Source of the DNA: Hanleya hanleyi
Taxonomy: Eukaryota > Mollusca > Polyplacophora > Lepidopleurida > Hanleyidae
DNA: 64,000 bases
Direction of reading: 5' to 3'
Assembly (NCBI GenBank): GCA_036873755.1
Contig: JAVTVY010037253.1
Location: 1 to 64,000 of the forward strand
Positions 21,647 to 32,904 of the stretch are shown one piece after another (positions within the stretch are counted from its first letter, which is position 1; every line of letters begins with the position of its first letter). Below the pieces are notes generated by a model that saw only the letters and a program-made list of their open reading frames with translations, ran no database searches and was not told the DNA's origin. The translations under genes and the position numbers were made by a program.

Positions 21647-22708
21647 TTAAGTCAACCTCTTCTTCATCCCCGAGGAAGAGCTACCATCATCAGTTTGATG
21701 AGCAATCTTAGTCAAGGATTTCGAAATAACAACTTGAGATTTATCACTGGGATACATTAGAAGCAATGCCCTTTGATCTAGAGGTCTTGCGAAGCTAGCA
21801 TTTGGCCCAACTCGTTGTTGTATGGCATCGTTGACAGTTTTACGGCGTGAAACATACCTGGAAGGTGTATCGATACCATGTCGACTGCACATTTGCAGAT
21901 ATTTGTTCCAAACATCACCCATGCCATAAACATACCCCAACAACAAACCATTCTGTAAGCTATAACAAAGATTGTCCATACATGTGTCTAGTCCGCTTTC
22001 TTCAGAACTCGCGCCCAGTTGTAATTTATTCACATGCCTTTCAAACTGAACCAAACACTTGAAATGATACTTTCCTTCTGCAGCAATAATGTCTAAGGTA
22101 TCAGCATGTCGCACTCTCATCGCCAAGTCATTTTTGGCGAGAGCAAGGATCTTGTCAGACAAGTCCAGTGTTGCAACATTGCGCATAGATTTGACATCAG
22201 GACGTTGACAGAACATGCACAGTTTCCAGTTTATATGGCTTTGTGATGACCGAAAGGCTCGAGGCTCCAACGTCACAGATCCACTGTCAGTTTCATGCGA
22301 TGCAGTGCAAGGTTCATTTGCGTGTTTATTTCTCAGCCTTGCTAGCTTATTCTCCGCAGTAAATTTAGAGTAGCAACTCTTATGCCATTTAATATCATCG
22401 GTCTAGCCTGTAATACTGACCAATCTGTCCAGTATAGTACTGAATTCCGGGTCTTTCAGTTTATGTCGTTCATCTAGAACTTTTACCACGCGAGTTCTTC
22501 CTAGGTCTGTGGAAGATCTGAGAAATTCGGGTGTAGCTGTCTGACAAAAGATACAAAGAGAAAATTCAGTTTCGTTTCCAGAATCGGTTCTTCCTTTCAG
22601 AACGGCACGAGTTCTCAAAGCCATAGTGAATCGATTAATGATTGCATCAGCATCTAAGCTGGAATGTGAGATGTTTACGCAGATGGCGCTACAGACTTCG
22701 AATATCAT
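21647..22708 (-). pseudogene. transposon protein, N-terminal Cys-rich part
   Basis: One frame runs from an ATG at 22708 to a stop at 21647, interrupted only by a TAG at 22405-22403. Two similar modules each carry a Cys pair: LCIFCQTATPEF, followed after the stop by WHKSCYSKF, and LCMFCQRPDVKS with a later KYHFKCLVQFERH. They look like duplicated C-x2-C...H-x3-C zinc-binding units. The family's proteins typically start this way before the nuclease-like part. The segment between 21100 and 21647 shows no open frame, so a deletion or intron lies between the two coding parts. Confidence 0.65.
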
Positions 22709-23199
22709 ATTATCCGGGCGGTTAGGGACAAGGGCATGTACTCGTCATCCGCATGTACGAATTCACCATCGATTCCCAATATAAAATTAATTAAGCATTG
22801 GTACCCATTGCGGCATCAACATTAAGTGTATGGCATTGACCTAAAAATGACCTTGAATGGCTCATATCTGCTTGGTATCCGCCCCTATCTTAAACTTAGG
22901 ACTACTTCAGTTTGAATACCCATTTCTTGTTCGAAGAATGCCGCAAAAACTGTTTAGAAGCATTCTTAGGCGGGTATATTTGGGCCATCTTTGGATATTA
23001 TTTGACCTCGAAATGACCTCCAAATGACGTCAATTTGCCAAAGTTGTCTCGGTATCCACCCCCACCTTGAAACACAATGCACACTAAACTAATGAACAAA
23101 CACCACAATATATATGAAATGAAAAAGGATTTTCACCCATTTTGACCTCATTTGACCCCTAAAATAACTTTAAAATGACCTTAACATGACCTCATTTCC

Positions 23200-23463
23200 A
23201 CTAATTAAACTGCTATCCATACCTGCGTTAATGCCTTACACTAGATAAAACTAAATTAGCGTTGATACACATTGGGAACAACCATCACGATGGAAATTAA
23301 CCTGGGAACGATTTTTTACCAATTTTGACCTTATTTGACCCCAAAAGTGACATCAAAATGACCTGAATTGCCCAAAAATCCGAGTGGTATCCCCTCCCAC
23401 CTTGAACCCTACCATCCAAAGAAATAATTTAGCATGGGTACCAATTTGTAACAAACCGTGCCA
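23200..23463 (-). repeat. right terminal inverted repeat
   Basis: Inverse of the left end, closing with TTTGTAACAAACCGTGCCA. Repeated TGACCT words continue inwards to about 22840, matching the AGGTCA words of the left end. Confidence 0.75.
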
Positions 23464-23539
23464 TCAAAAGTTATATTTCGTGTCTTTGGCCGGCCTACTA
23501 TATGGTATAACTGTTTAAAATCCTGTGGTTCCACTGATG

Positions 23540-25397
23540 ATTTCAACATAATACACTAGTAGTGTAATTCCGAAGATAGAGAACTTCATTTTCCTATCAG
23601 ACATTTCGGCGTTGTATTTTGCCATCGTCGGTGAAATAGAACAACCAATACAGTATGTACAACAATATGTATACAGTCATGAGCCGGTGAGAACTAATAA
23701 TATTGCAGGTTTTCCATTGGCTAATTACATAAACACCTGTAGTACTGGTGTGAGTAAGTTAACAAGACAAACAGACTGAGTAGATTGAACTGATGTTCAC
23801 AAGAAAGGTTAACTAAATTACCTAAACACATGTAGTACTGGTTTGAGTGAGTTAAGTTTACAAAACAAACAGACTGAGTAGAGTGAACTGATGTTCACAC
23901 AAAGACTATAGAGAAGCAGTGAGTGGGTTATCCAAATAATGCAAACTCTTTGGAGGCTTTCAATCCAGTGCCTCTTTGAATAAAATATCGGACCAGTGAT
24001 GCGATATGTCTATGGCACATGCATTACTGTATATAATCTCCAGTACGCTGGGTGGGTCGGTGTCATTATACGTGTCAGGCAGTCTTAGAAAATTGTGGAT
24101 GCATTTAAAGCGGTCAAATTTATCAACATGTTTCTTGACCTCAGTGTCTCTTCTTGAATGTTCTTTGGCACGAGTCATAATAACACCTCTCGGTTTCACA
24201 TATATATTCGCTTCTGCATCCAGGGCATGTGGATTTGTATATAAGATTACTTTGATATTCTTTAGAGATAGGATCTTTCAGATTTGTGAAGAAATTAAGT
24301 TTAGTAGTGTTCTACATTATAATAAATTTCACGGATTGTGCAATTAGTTTAGAGTTTGTTAGTGCATTTTCGGGCCCGTGTTTCACCATGTTTGCCGATG
24401 TTTGGCAGCTTTATCCATGTTTTCCGGGGTTGTTTTTCTCCAGGCTGTGCTTTTGGACCAAACATAGGCATGAATCGCTTTATCAGCCGTTTAGCCATGG
24501 ACTTGGGGTAACCATCCCATAGCAACAATTGTTTGATGTTGTCAAGTTCCGTATTAAACAGTTCACTGTTTGAGCAAACCCTGAACGCACGATATATTAG
24601 TGCGCGTATCCAGGCAGTTTTCTAATGAACTGGATCTTATCTTTCACAATGCACACACTGGCCAGTGTTTGTTTATTTTCTGTAGACTGTCAGTTTGATG
24701 TCTAGGAAGTGCACATCATTGTTGTTGACAAGCTCTTCAAACGTGAAACTGAGGTTGCGATGGTAGGATTTCAACCGAGCTTGAATAAATTTGAAGTCCT
24801 TCGATTTAGGGAGGACAAGTGTATAAGTATATCCACGTATCTAATGTAGAATTTTAAAGTGCCATAATGTATCAGTTTATGCACAATTTTCTTTTCCGGT
24901 TCTGTCTTGATAACGTTAGCCAGGACAGGTAACAGGACAGGTATCCAGCCCTGCAACTGCCCATGGAAACACCATCGTTTTTGTTGGTACAAAGCAGTAT
25001 TAAACGAGAAAGTGTTACACGTATCACGCAACAGTTTACGCAGGGTGTTTTTCTTTAACTTGGTGGACAGAAGATTCTGTAAGTATATTCGATTAGTGAT
25101 TACATTCACTGTCTTGTTGAGCGGGACACTGGTGAATAATGATCCCACATCAAAGGAAATTAATCTGTAGCCCTCGTCAAATAGGTGTTGTGGTATACCG
25201 TTGATTCTATTCACAGCCTCGAAAGTGTCATTGACAGAGTAATCGTTCTTGGTTAATGGGTTAAGTAGTTTAGCTAGATATTTGCCAAGAAAGTAATATG
25301 CTGTGCCGTTGGTGGTAATTATTGGTCGGAAAAGTGACAAACTGTCGTAGCCTTTATGAATCTTGGGAAGACCATAGGCCCTAGCAAGTGAAACCAC
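23540..25397 (-). mobile_element. Penelope-like retroelement, 5'-truncated copy
   Basis: Minus-strand translation gives a Penelope-type RT beginning AYGLPKIHKGYDS, then SFDVGSLFTSVPLNK and LLPVLANV. The catalytic box reads RYVDILIH, so the second Asp of YVDD is lost. Further on, CPGCRSEYICETERC and TRAKEHSRRDTEVKKHV mark a GIY-YIG endonuclease with the usual Cys finger, in shifted frames. The N-terminal part of the RT ORF is absent: the copy stops near 25397, as expected for truncation during target-primed reverse transcription. The 3' end (23540-23990) matches the inverse of 27480-27960 in the partner copy. Confidence 0.8.
23594..23633 (-). ncRNA. hammerhead-like ribozyme relic
   Basis: On the minus strand the sequence reads ACCGACGATGGC, then an A-rich loop, then GCCGAAATGTC. 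This matches the GANGA...stem II (GGC/GCC)...GAAA layout of the minimal hammerhead motifs reported in Penelope-like elements. The U of CUGANGA is replaced by C, which would be expected to hurt cleavage. Stem III is too short to judge. Confidence 0.4.
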
Positions 25398-25498
25398 TGG
25401 ATTCTGGAACCACAGGATTCTGGAATACCCTCCGAACCACTGAACCTAGAATACATGCACTCGTAACAACCTACCAGAAGTGCTATATCCAGCTATAT

Positions 25499-25549
25499 CC
25501 GTATATCCAGCTCAGCTTTCTGTAACAGAAAGCTGAGCTGGATATACGG
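25499..25549. repeat. perfect palindrome at element junction
   Basis: Arms of 25 bases, identical as reverse complements, are separated by a single A at 25524. The inner part reads GCTTTCTGT-A-ACAGAAAGC. It lies between the two head-to-head Penelope-like copies and could form a strong hairpin or cruciform. Confidence 0.9.
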
Positions 25550-27960
25550 TTCCTTACAAACTGCCAAGAACACAAAGTGTATCCCACGTTTGTGAGATGG
25601 AGAAACCTCCAAGATTACGGAAAGCCTCCATCGACGTGTGTTAAAAGAGGCCATTCAAGAGAGACGGACGAATTATAAAATCCAGCAACAACAACTACCA
25701 CTATTGGAACATAGCCTTATGAATAGCGGTACGTGGATCAAGATGTCTGTACTTAAGCATCACGCAAAAATCCCAGTCGACAAGGTTATGTCTGACGTGC
25801 AAACTCGACATTCACGTAAACTGAAAAACCTACTACCAGAGTACTCCATCATCCACGGAACGCGAAACAATCCCAATGCTGTCATTACCAATCTGACAGG
25901 TACACTCTGATCGTTGACCGACTCGCTATACTACGCTAAAACATGGACTAGCCACAAAGCCTAGAGAATCTGATATGATCATTATTGCGAAAACATATGG
26001 GATCAAGTCAGCCGCCAGACATTGCTGCCAAGACGTTTCATCAAGCTCGAGAAATCAAGACTTCTATTCGAGCTCTTGCCTGTAATATTCTTGATTTCGA
26101 TGCCCGACGTCTGCGAACTGATGCTAAAAGTAGCAAAGAACTGAAATTCGTGAAAAGTAAGCTTGCCATACTTAATGGTGATAAAGGTAATAGCGTTGTC
26201 ATAGTCAAACAAGAGGACTATTTCCGTCAACTGACCACAATATTTTCTGATGGCAGCAAATTCCGTAAGCTGAAATTCCGTCATCACTCAATTACACACG
26301 CTACAGAGGTACATAGATGAACTCTTTAGATCAGGGTGAAATAACTCAAGCCGAACAATACGTCCCATTTCTACGAGACCTGCTAGAGTCTATGACCTTT
26401 CCAAGATTCATAAAGACTACGACAGTTTGCCACCATTCCGACCATTAATTGACACCAATGGCACAGCATATTACTTACTTGGCAAATATCTAGCTAAACT
26501 ACTTAACCCATTAACCAAGAACGATTGCTCTGTCAAGGATACTTTCGAGGCTGTGAATAGAATCAACGGTATACCACAACACCTATTTGGCCAGGGCTAC
26601 CGATTTATTTCCTATGATGTGGAATCATTATTCACCAATATCCCGCTCAACAAGTAACTGAATGTAATCACTAATCGAATATACATACAGAATCTTCTGT
26701 CCACCATGTTAGAGAAAAACACCCTGCGTAAAATTGTGCGTGATACATGTACGTGTACCGAGACACCTTTCTCGTTTAATACTGCTTTGCACCAACACAA
26801 AGATGGTGTTTCCATGGGTTCCCCTCTTGCACCTGTCCTGGCTAACATTACCATGACAGAACTGAAAAGAAAACTGTGGATCAACTGATACATACTGGTA
26901 CTATATATTAGATACGTGGATGATACACTTGTCCTCGCTAAACAGAAGGATTTCAAATGTATGCAAGCTCGGTTGAACTCCTACCATCGCAACCTCAGAT
27001 TCACGTTTGAAGAGTTTGTCAACAACAATGATGTGCACTTCCTAGACATCAAACTGACAGTCTACAGAAAATCAACAAACACTTGCCCGAAAATGCACTA
27101 ACAAACCCAGTAGACTAATTGGACAACCCGTGAAATCTATTATAATGTGGAACACTACTAAAGCTAATTTCTTCACAAATATGAAAGATCCTATCTCTAA
27201 AGAATATCAAAGTAATGTTTATACAAGTTCGCATGCCCTGGATGCAGAAGTTAATTTATCGGTGAACCGAGAGGTGTTTTATGACTCGCGCCAAAGAACA
27301 TTCAACAAGAGACACTGAGGTCAAGAAACATGTTGATAAATTTGACAGCTTTAAATACATTCACAATTTTCTAAGTCTGCCCGAAATGTATAATGACACC
27401 GACCCACCCAGCTTACTGGAGATTATATACAGTAATGCATGTGTCGTAGACATATCGTATCACTGGTCCGATATTTTATTCAAAGAGGCACTGGCTATAC
27501 GCATATTTCGACCTGTTCTTAATCGTGCTCGAAATCCTTCAAAGAGCTTGCATTATTTAGATAACCCACTCATTGCTTCTCTCTAGTCTTTTTGTGAACA
27601 TCAGTTCACTCTACTCAGTCTGTTTGTTTTGTAAACTTAACTCACTCACACCGGTACTACATGTGTTTATGTAATTTAGTTAACCTTTCTTGTGAACATC
27701 AGACTCTACTCAGTCTCTTTGTCTTGTTAACTTACTTACACCAGTACTACAGGTTTTTATGTAATTAGCCAATGGAAAACCTGTAATATTATTAGTTCTC
27801 ACTAGCTCAAGACTGTATATATATATTGTTGTACATACTGTATTTGTTGTTCTATATCACCGATGATGGCAAAATAAACGCCGAAATATCTGATAGCATA
27901 ATGAAGTTCTCTATCTTCGAAATTACACTACTAGTGTAATATGCTAACTGTTTGAACGTT
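25525..27960 (+). mobile_element. Penelope-like retroelement, longer copy, dead
   Basis: An N-terminal region (25638-26330, with KNLLPEYSIIHGTRNNPNAV and LAILNGDKGNSVVIVKQEDY) precedes RT. RT motifs are FISYDVESLFTNIPLNK, GVSMGSPLAPVLANI and RYVDDTLVLAK, so the YVDD box is intact. A GIY-YIG endonuclease follows: YKFACPGCRS and FIGEPRG in one frame, TRAKEHSTRDTEVKKHV in another. Stops near 25908, 26655, 26887 and frame changes near 27100 and 27230 disable it. The element copies its RNA by target-primed synthesis; this copy encodes no functional enzyme. Its 3' end mirrors that of the copy at 23540. Confidence 0.8.
27857..27896 (+). ncRNA. hammerhead-like ribozyme relic
   Basis: CACCGATGATGGC, then AAAATAAAC, then GCCGAAATATC gives a GANGA core, a GGC/GCC stem II and a GAAA. 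It is the same motif in the same place as in the inverted partner (23594-23633). As there, CUGANGA has become CCGAUGA. Confidence 0.4.
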
Positions 27961-28149
27961 GTCGCTAATGTAGTTGCATACATTATTGTAGCAAACATAT
28001 ACTCTTTTTAGTCCAGAAGTGTCACTCAAGAGCTTGGCAGTTTGTTTTTCCAAATTATTATCCTTGAATGTATATGTTATTTCCTATTCGGTGCTAAACT
28101 TTGCAGGGACATTTCGACAGTGTTGAGTAGACTGAACTCTGAATATTAA

Positions 28150-28303
28150 TATAACAAAACATGATTGTTAGGGCGTTATACTATTTTATTGACTTGGCAT
28201 CAATAATTAGCAGCTCGCCGTAGTCATTAGAGGCCCTAGAGCCGCTAATGACTATAGCGGGCCGCTAATTATTGATGTTGGACCGACAAAATCATGTTAT
28301 TAC
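28150..28303. mobile_element. small hairpin MITE
   Basis: The ends are inverse (AACAAAACATGATT and AAAATCATGTTATT). The interior is a long imperfect hairpin from 28198 to 28279, whose arms pair CATCAATAATTAGC with GCTAATTATTGATG and TAGTCATTAG with CTAATGACTA. It has no coding capacity. Confidence 0.6.
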
Positions 28304-28989
28304 TATCATCACCAGTTTCATAACTGTTCTTCAGTAAGTTCGTTTGAGCGCCCCAACTCCATTCTCATGTTTTTGCTTTCTCTTTCTTGTCGTCTGCCAA
28401 GGAGATTTCGTAATCATGGCCAGAGTAAATCAAATATCTGATGTCACATATCTGTGTCCAATCTCAGCTGTTGATCAGATATTCAACAACAGCTCATCAA
28501 TATCGGCCCGCTGCTTGACATCTCGTTTAACCAGAATATGATATTTTGATGATTAGCGGAAAGTAGCGATATCCTACAGAGAACCACCCGGCAACTGGCA
28601 ATACTATAAATAATAATCGTCATGTCCGTAGTTCCCGACACACGACACTAGCCACGCCCGTGCCCGTAGTGACCATGAATCTATCTAATTAATGGTGCAC
28701 CAGTATTGCACTGCAAGTACCGGTAGTGCGCAGAACGAGTACTTAGCTATCGGTGGAACTGTACGCAACCGTCTTCAACTGTCGCCATTTCTGACAAGTG
28801 TGACCTACTAATAATTGCTAAATATTTCCTTCCGTCAATGGTCTACCAATGAAAACGTGAGCCTCCATGGTGATAAAATGGATCGTTTTTGAACCAGATA
28901 GTTCTGCATATGACTGCATATTTCTCAAATCATCAAAACAAGCAAAACTGACCCCAAGGATGATTTGTATCCCAGTCACGCCTTCGTCG
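28304..28989. other. no feature recognised
   Basis: No exon or known repeat was identified. A minus-strand open frame (28818-29000) has no recognisable domain and overlaps the start of a dispersed repeat. Confidence 0.4.
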
Positions 28990-29070
28990 TTGGTGTTCAT
29001 GTGATCATCTTAAATGGCTTGACCTCACGGCCCCTAGGCACCGGAGTGAGCGATATTTGATACAAACATT
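28990..29070 (-). repeat. dispersed GGGGCCGTGTGGTC repeat
   Basis: The inverse strand reads TATTTGTATC, then CGCTCACTCCGGTGCC, then TAGGGGCCGTGAGGTC and ATGTGATC. The same order occurs at about 14868, 30990 (minus), 31510 (minus), 44700, 55150 and 61655, often followed by AATAAAAGCGTGACTGAGATAC. A short interspersed repeat family of unknown class. Confidence 0.6.
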
Positions 29071-29357
29071 TAAAAGCAATGATGTAATATTCTCTCGCGA
29101 TCAAATGCAGTAAAGTGAAAAGAGCGCCAGGTTAACGAGTAATCGGATCTGGGCATAACATAGTACAAATCCATTTTGGAAAATTCGTTGCTCGATATTT
29201 GATTTTCAGTCTGTATCAGGGAAAGTGGGCAGTAATTTAAGATGACTTTTTGACTCAACTATGGTTGAGCACAATCTCGGTGGAGGCGGAGAAAAACAAT
29301 GCGGAGAGGTCGATGAAATTTAAATTCGAATGTATTTTTCAGCTTTGAATTATTACG

Positions 29358-30192
29358 TTAACCCTACCAGGCCGGGGGGGGGTGGGGGGGAGGGAGACTA
29401 AAATGCTCACCCCCTACCAAACTTTCTGCGCTATCTCCGGAACGACAACAATTGTGAGCTGACACTCCGGGACTTTATAGTTTATCGTATTGGGGTCATT
29501 TTGAGCCTTTTGGGTAAACCCAAAGGAGAGGATCATGGGTAAATTCAAGATGATGGTCACATGGGGTTTTCCTCATTTTTCTTCAAAATTTCTGCTTTTC
29601 CGCGATGAAAAGTGGACAACAACTATTTTATTTCACATCACATTAATATTTACTAATTTATCATGCACTTTTTTTTGCGGAGAAACTGCATAATTAAAAA
29701 ATTCGAAAAATCTGACCGAAAAATCGACCCAAACATGCCGTTTTTGAAAATGACGTTACGGTGACGTCATCAAAGCGGCCATCTTATTTTGAGCCTTTTG
29801 GGTAAACCCAAAGGAGAGGATCATGGGTAAATTCAAGATGATGGTCACATGGGGTTTTCCTCATTTTTCTTCAAAATTTCTGCTTTTCCGCGATGAAAAG
29901 CGGACAACAACTATTTTATTTCACATCACATTTATATTTACTAATTTATCATGCACTTTTTTGCGGAGAAACTGCATAATTAAAAAATTCGAAAAATCTG
30001 ACCGAAAAATCGACCCAAACATGCCGCTTTTGAAAATGACGTTACGGTGACGTCATCAAAGCGGCCATCTTGGATCGTTTTTTACATTTTCTGGTACAGC
30101 TTGACCCAGGGGAATAGTTTGGTAAGTTTCAACCCGTTAGCTCAAGGGATAAGAAAAATAGGTCCCAAAAAGCCCAGGGCAGATAGGGTTAA
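29358..30192 (+). mobile_element. piggyBac-like TTAA MITE, copy 3 (internal duplication)
   Basis: Bounded by TTAACCCTACCAGGCC and CCCAGGGCAGATAGGGTTAA. A segment of about 288 bases is tandemly duplicated: TTTTGAGCCTTTTGGGTAAACC starts near 29499 and again near 29787, with a few differences. Each unit carries GACGTTACGGTGACGTCATC followed by AAGCGGCCATCTT. Confidence 0.85.
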
Positions 30193-30838
30193 ATGAAACT
30201 CTTTGCAAATTGTGGAAGAATCTGTTCTGTATAATGAAAACATTAATTTTTCTTGCACCATTCCAGAGGCTTAGTCGTTGCTGGGAACGGCTGATAGAAT
30301 CAAATGTCGACAATCTTCGCTGAGATATGATAAGGTAAGATATAGACGCATGTAAGTTGAGTCATGTCCGCGTGAGTCAAGATGGCGAGGCGAATTGCCT
30401 ACTAAATGACAGCTACGCAAAAGTGAAATTCGGTTCTTAATGCGTGTTCGTGCCAGGGCTACGCGGAAGAATTCAATGGATGGAATGATTTGAGTGGGCG
30501 ATTTGATAAGGCTAAAACTTGGATAACATATAACAGTGGGTTGAGTTTATCCGAAGTGGAAAACAAAGCTCTGGTTAAGAGAGTATCAGTACATGTGCAA
30601 ACCACAGTTATACATGGCTTAATTATATTAATTTCGTGGTGTTGGTAAATCAAGGTAAAGACATACAGAGCATGGCAAGCTGGCGCAAACGAAGTATCAG
30701 TACAACAACAACAACATGCAAGTACACAAACTCCAGATATCTGAATTTTCGTTATCACTAGGTTCATCAGTGAAGAGCTACAATTGACAGAACGCATAAT
30801 AGTGATGGTATTTTACCTAGAAAATCTTGTTGTAACTT
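30193..30838. other. no gene recognised
   Basis: No supported feature. The open minus-strand frame at 30459-30797 has no recognisable domain. Confidence 0.4.
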
Positions 30839-31594
30839 CAAATTACAACACATATAAGGGAAGTGGGAAGAGGTGCCGACATACTGACTGCGTCACATGA
30901 CTTCACAGAATAGTCTTCTGGTTAACCTATTCTAAAGCACATACCAAGAATCTAACGATTAGTGATATGTGTTGTATCTCAGGTACGCTTTTATTGTACC
31001 TGTTCATGTGGCAACTTAGATGATATGACCACACGGCCCCTAGCACCGGCATAAGCGGTATTAGATACAAATCTAGAGAGCTATGATGGAAATGCTCTGA
31101 CAACTCGTATACTGGTAATTGGTGAGCTGTTTCGCTGTGACAACTCGTACATTGAAGATTGGTGAGCTGTATCGTCATCAGATGTAAATGACGGCATTTA
31201 ACACAAAAGACTAGCCTGTAAGGCCCGATGTCGACCCAGCATCAACTTCCCACAAATGCCAACATATATCAAAGACCAGAAGGTCTGTACAGGGGGCGGG
31301 CCTCGGGGACGAAACGTCCACCAGCAGAATCTCGCCATATACAGGAAAAATTACAACACATATAAGGGAAGTGGGAAGAGGTGCCGACATACTGACTGCG
31401 TCACATGACTTCACAGAATAGTCTTCTGGTTAACCTATTCTAAAGCACATACCAAGAATCTAACGATTAGTGATATGTGTTGTATCTCAGGTACGCTTTT
31501 ATTGTACCTGTTCATGTGGCAACTTAGATGATATGACCACACGGCCCCTAGCACCGGCATAAGCGGTATTAGATACAAATCTAGAGAGCTATGA
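30839..31594. repeat. direct repeat of about 245 bp, two copies
   Basis: Copies at 30839-31085 and 31349-31594 are nearly identical, with about 260 bases between them. Each includes a minus-strand GGGGCCGTGTGGTC family segment. A third, diverged and inverted copy is at about 55030-55385. Near-identity points to a recent local duplication. Confidence 0.8.
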
Positions 31595-31915
31595 TATCAA
31601 ATGTGACTTTCGTCTCAATATATATCATGTATCATACCGATTTAGATGCTCCAGAAATTGCCCAATCGTAGACGGAACGACCTATATACAACGCAGTAGT
31701 CGAACTGGTGCCACGTGCTTTGTTTTTGCTCTGTCTCTACGACAGTTTAGAAGACAAATATTACGCTAGCGATCGTGGATTTTTACTATACCATGCCTCA
31801 TCGAATAATTATAGTGGAATATAGATAAGCTCTATAGATATGGGTAATTTGATTATAGCATCTTAATCGCTCGAATGTTTACATTTGCAAAGAAGTGTAA
31901 TGGATTATCCACATT

Positions 31916-32118
31916 TCACACATTTGATAATTTTCGCATGAGTACGAGAACCCCTTCATGCCAGTCGTCATGTTCCGGACGGCAGTATTCTCTGATAACG
32001 GTGTTCCGTATTATGACAATTTTACTGGACTCTACCATTTGTAGAATACCCTCGTGCAGGTTGTACTCTGGGTCGGAATCCAATTTTCCCTTGCGACCGC
32101 AGATACCCAGTAGACCAC
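31916..32118 (-). CDS. METTL27-like methyltransferase B, exon 5 (terminal)
   Basis: A 203-base exon begins after a CCATCTGTTTCAG acceptor and ends at TGA (31918-31916). It completes the codon split by exon 4 and reads GGLLGICGRKGKLDS, then EGILQMVESSKIVIIRN and ends RKLSNV. This is the C-terminal strand-helix part of the fold after the TKPGG loop, residues 164-230. No AATAAA was found in the next 150 bases downstream, so the polyadenylation site is not located. The predicted total of 230 residues is close to human METTL27. Confidence 0.85.
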
Positions 32119-32563
32119 CTGAAACAGATGGAAAACGAATAAACTGATCCTTTCTTGACAGTTTGTATTATTTCCCGCTACACGTGTGTTGAAAACTGGT
32201 AAAATAATTTAAATCGACCCCCTTAGCAGAATGTTGCAGAATTATCGGCTTCAGTGTCTGGGGATCAATTTAATACATTTACTGGTAGACATTTGCCTTG
32301 AATTCGTCGCCCGAAAACCACTCGAATCCAAAACACACCAATCCATATAAAAATTTTGATCAGCAAGCATTCCCAAAATGGACAATTTCGGATGAGATTA
32401 AACCATTTTCGATATCTCCTACGCTGTTGACGGATATGGGAGGAATGATTCTCACAACCGAGGAACACGGTCGTTGTTTGCTTACCTAAGTCAAAATAAC
32501 CAAATATAAGCTAGGTGTTTGAATGCCACATCGAGCCGAACTTCCAATAATAAAGATACAAAC

Positions 32564-32656
32564 CTGGTTTTGTTACAGAGTGCATTTGTTTAAGAGACTC
32601 AGTCTTCAAATGTCCTGGTCCTATGGCACCCAGAGAGCAGACAATATCGTAATGAT
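32564..32656 (-). CDS. METTL27-like methyltransferase B, exon 4
   Basis: A 93-base exon lies between a GCTTTTCCTCGCCAG acceptor and a CCAG|GTTTGTATC donor. It enters at codon position 2, as exon 3 requires, and leaves one base for exon 5. It encodes HYDIVCSLGAIGPGHLK, then MHSVTKPG: the family's strand 4 region (FDAV..GAL..GH) and the TKPGG turn. Residues 133-163. Intron 4 is only 445 bases, in contrast to introns 2 and 3. Confidence 0.85.
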
Positions 32657-32904
32657 CTGGCGAGGAAAAGCAGAACGTTAATTCTATGGCATTCTTCCCA
32701 TGCACTAATATAAGACTTAAAGTTTCAGATATTTTCCACACTGCTGAACAAGATTTTGATAGAAAACCCTACATCATTGCAATGCAGTACTGTTCAACAT
32801 CTAGTTCCAAATACCGGTATACTAAATTTACAGTTTTCAAAGGTGGACATAGAATTTGCCTAATCTTGTGACAACGTTTCAGTCTTCCTACAAAACCCAG
32901 ATTT

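Larger units (their letters stand above)
18586..23463 (-). mobile_element. DNA transposon with long TIRs and PIN-like protein
   Basis: The left end (TGGCATTTTTTGTTACAAAT) and right end (inverse of TGGCACGGTTTGTTACAAAT) are inverted repeats. Similarity continues inward through GGTACCCATGCTRAATT and AGGAGGGGATACCAC, with another matching block, TTAACGCAGGTATGGATAGC, about 230 bases from each tip. The whole is 4878 bases. Coding sequence on the minus strand fills the middle and is broken. No DDE transposase, tyrosine recombinase or RT is recognised. The target duplication is unclear; a TC dinucleotide flanks both tips. Which superfamily it belongs to is unknown to me. Confidence 0.7.
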
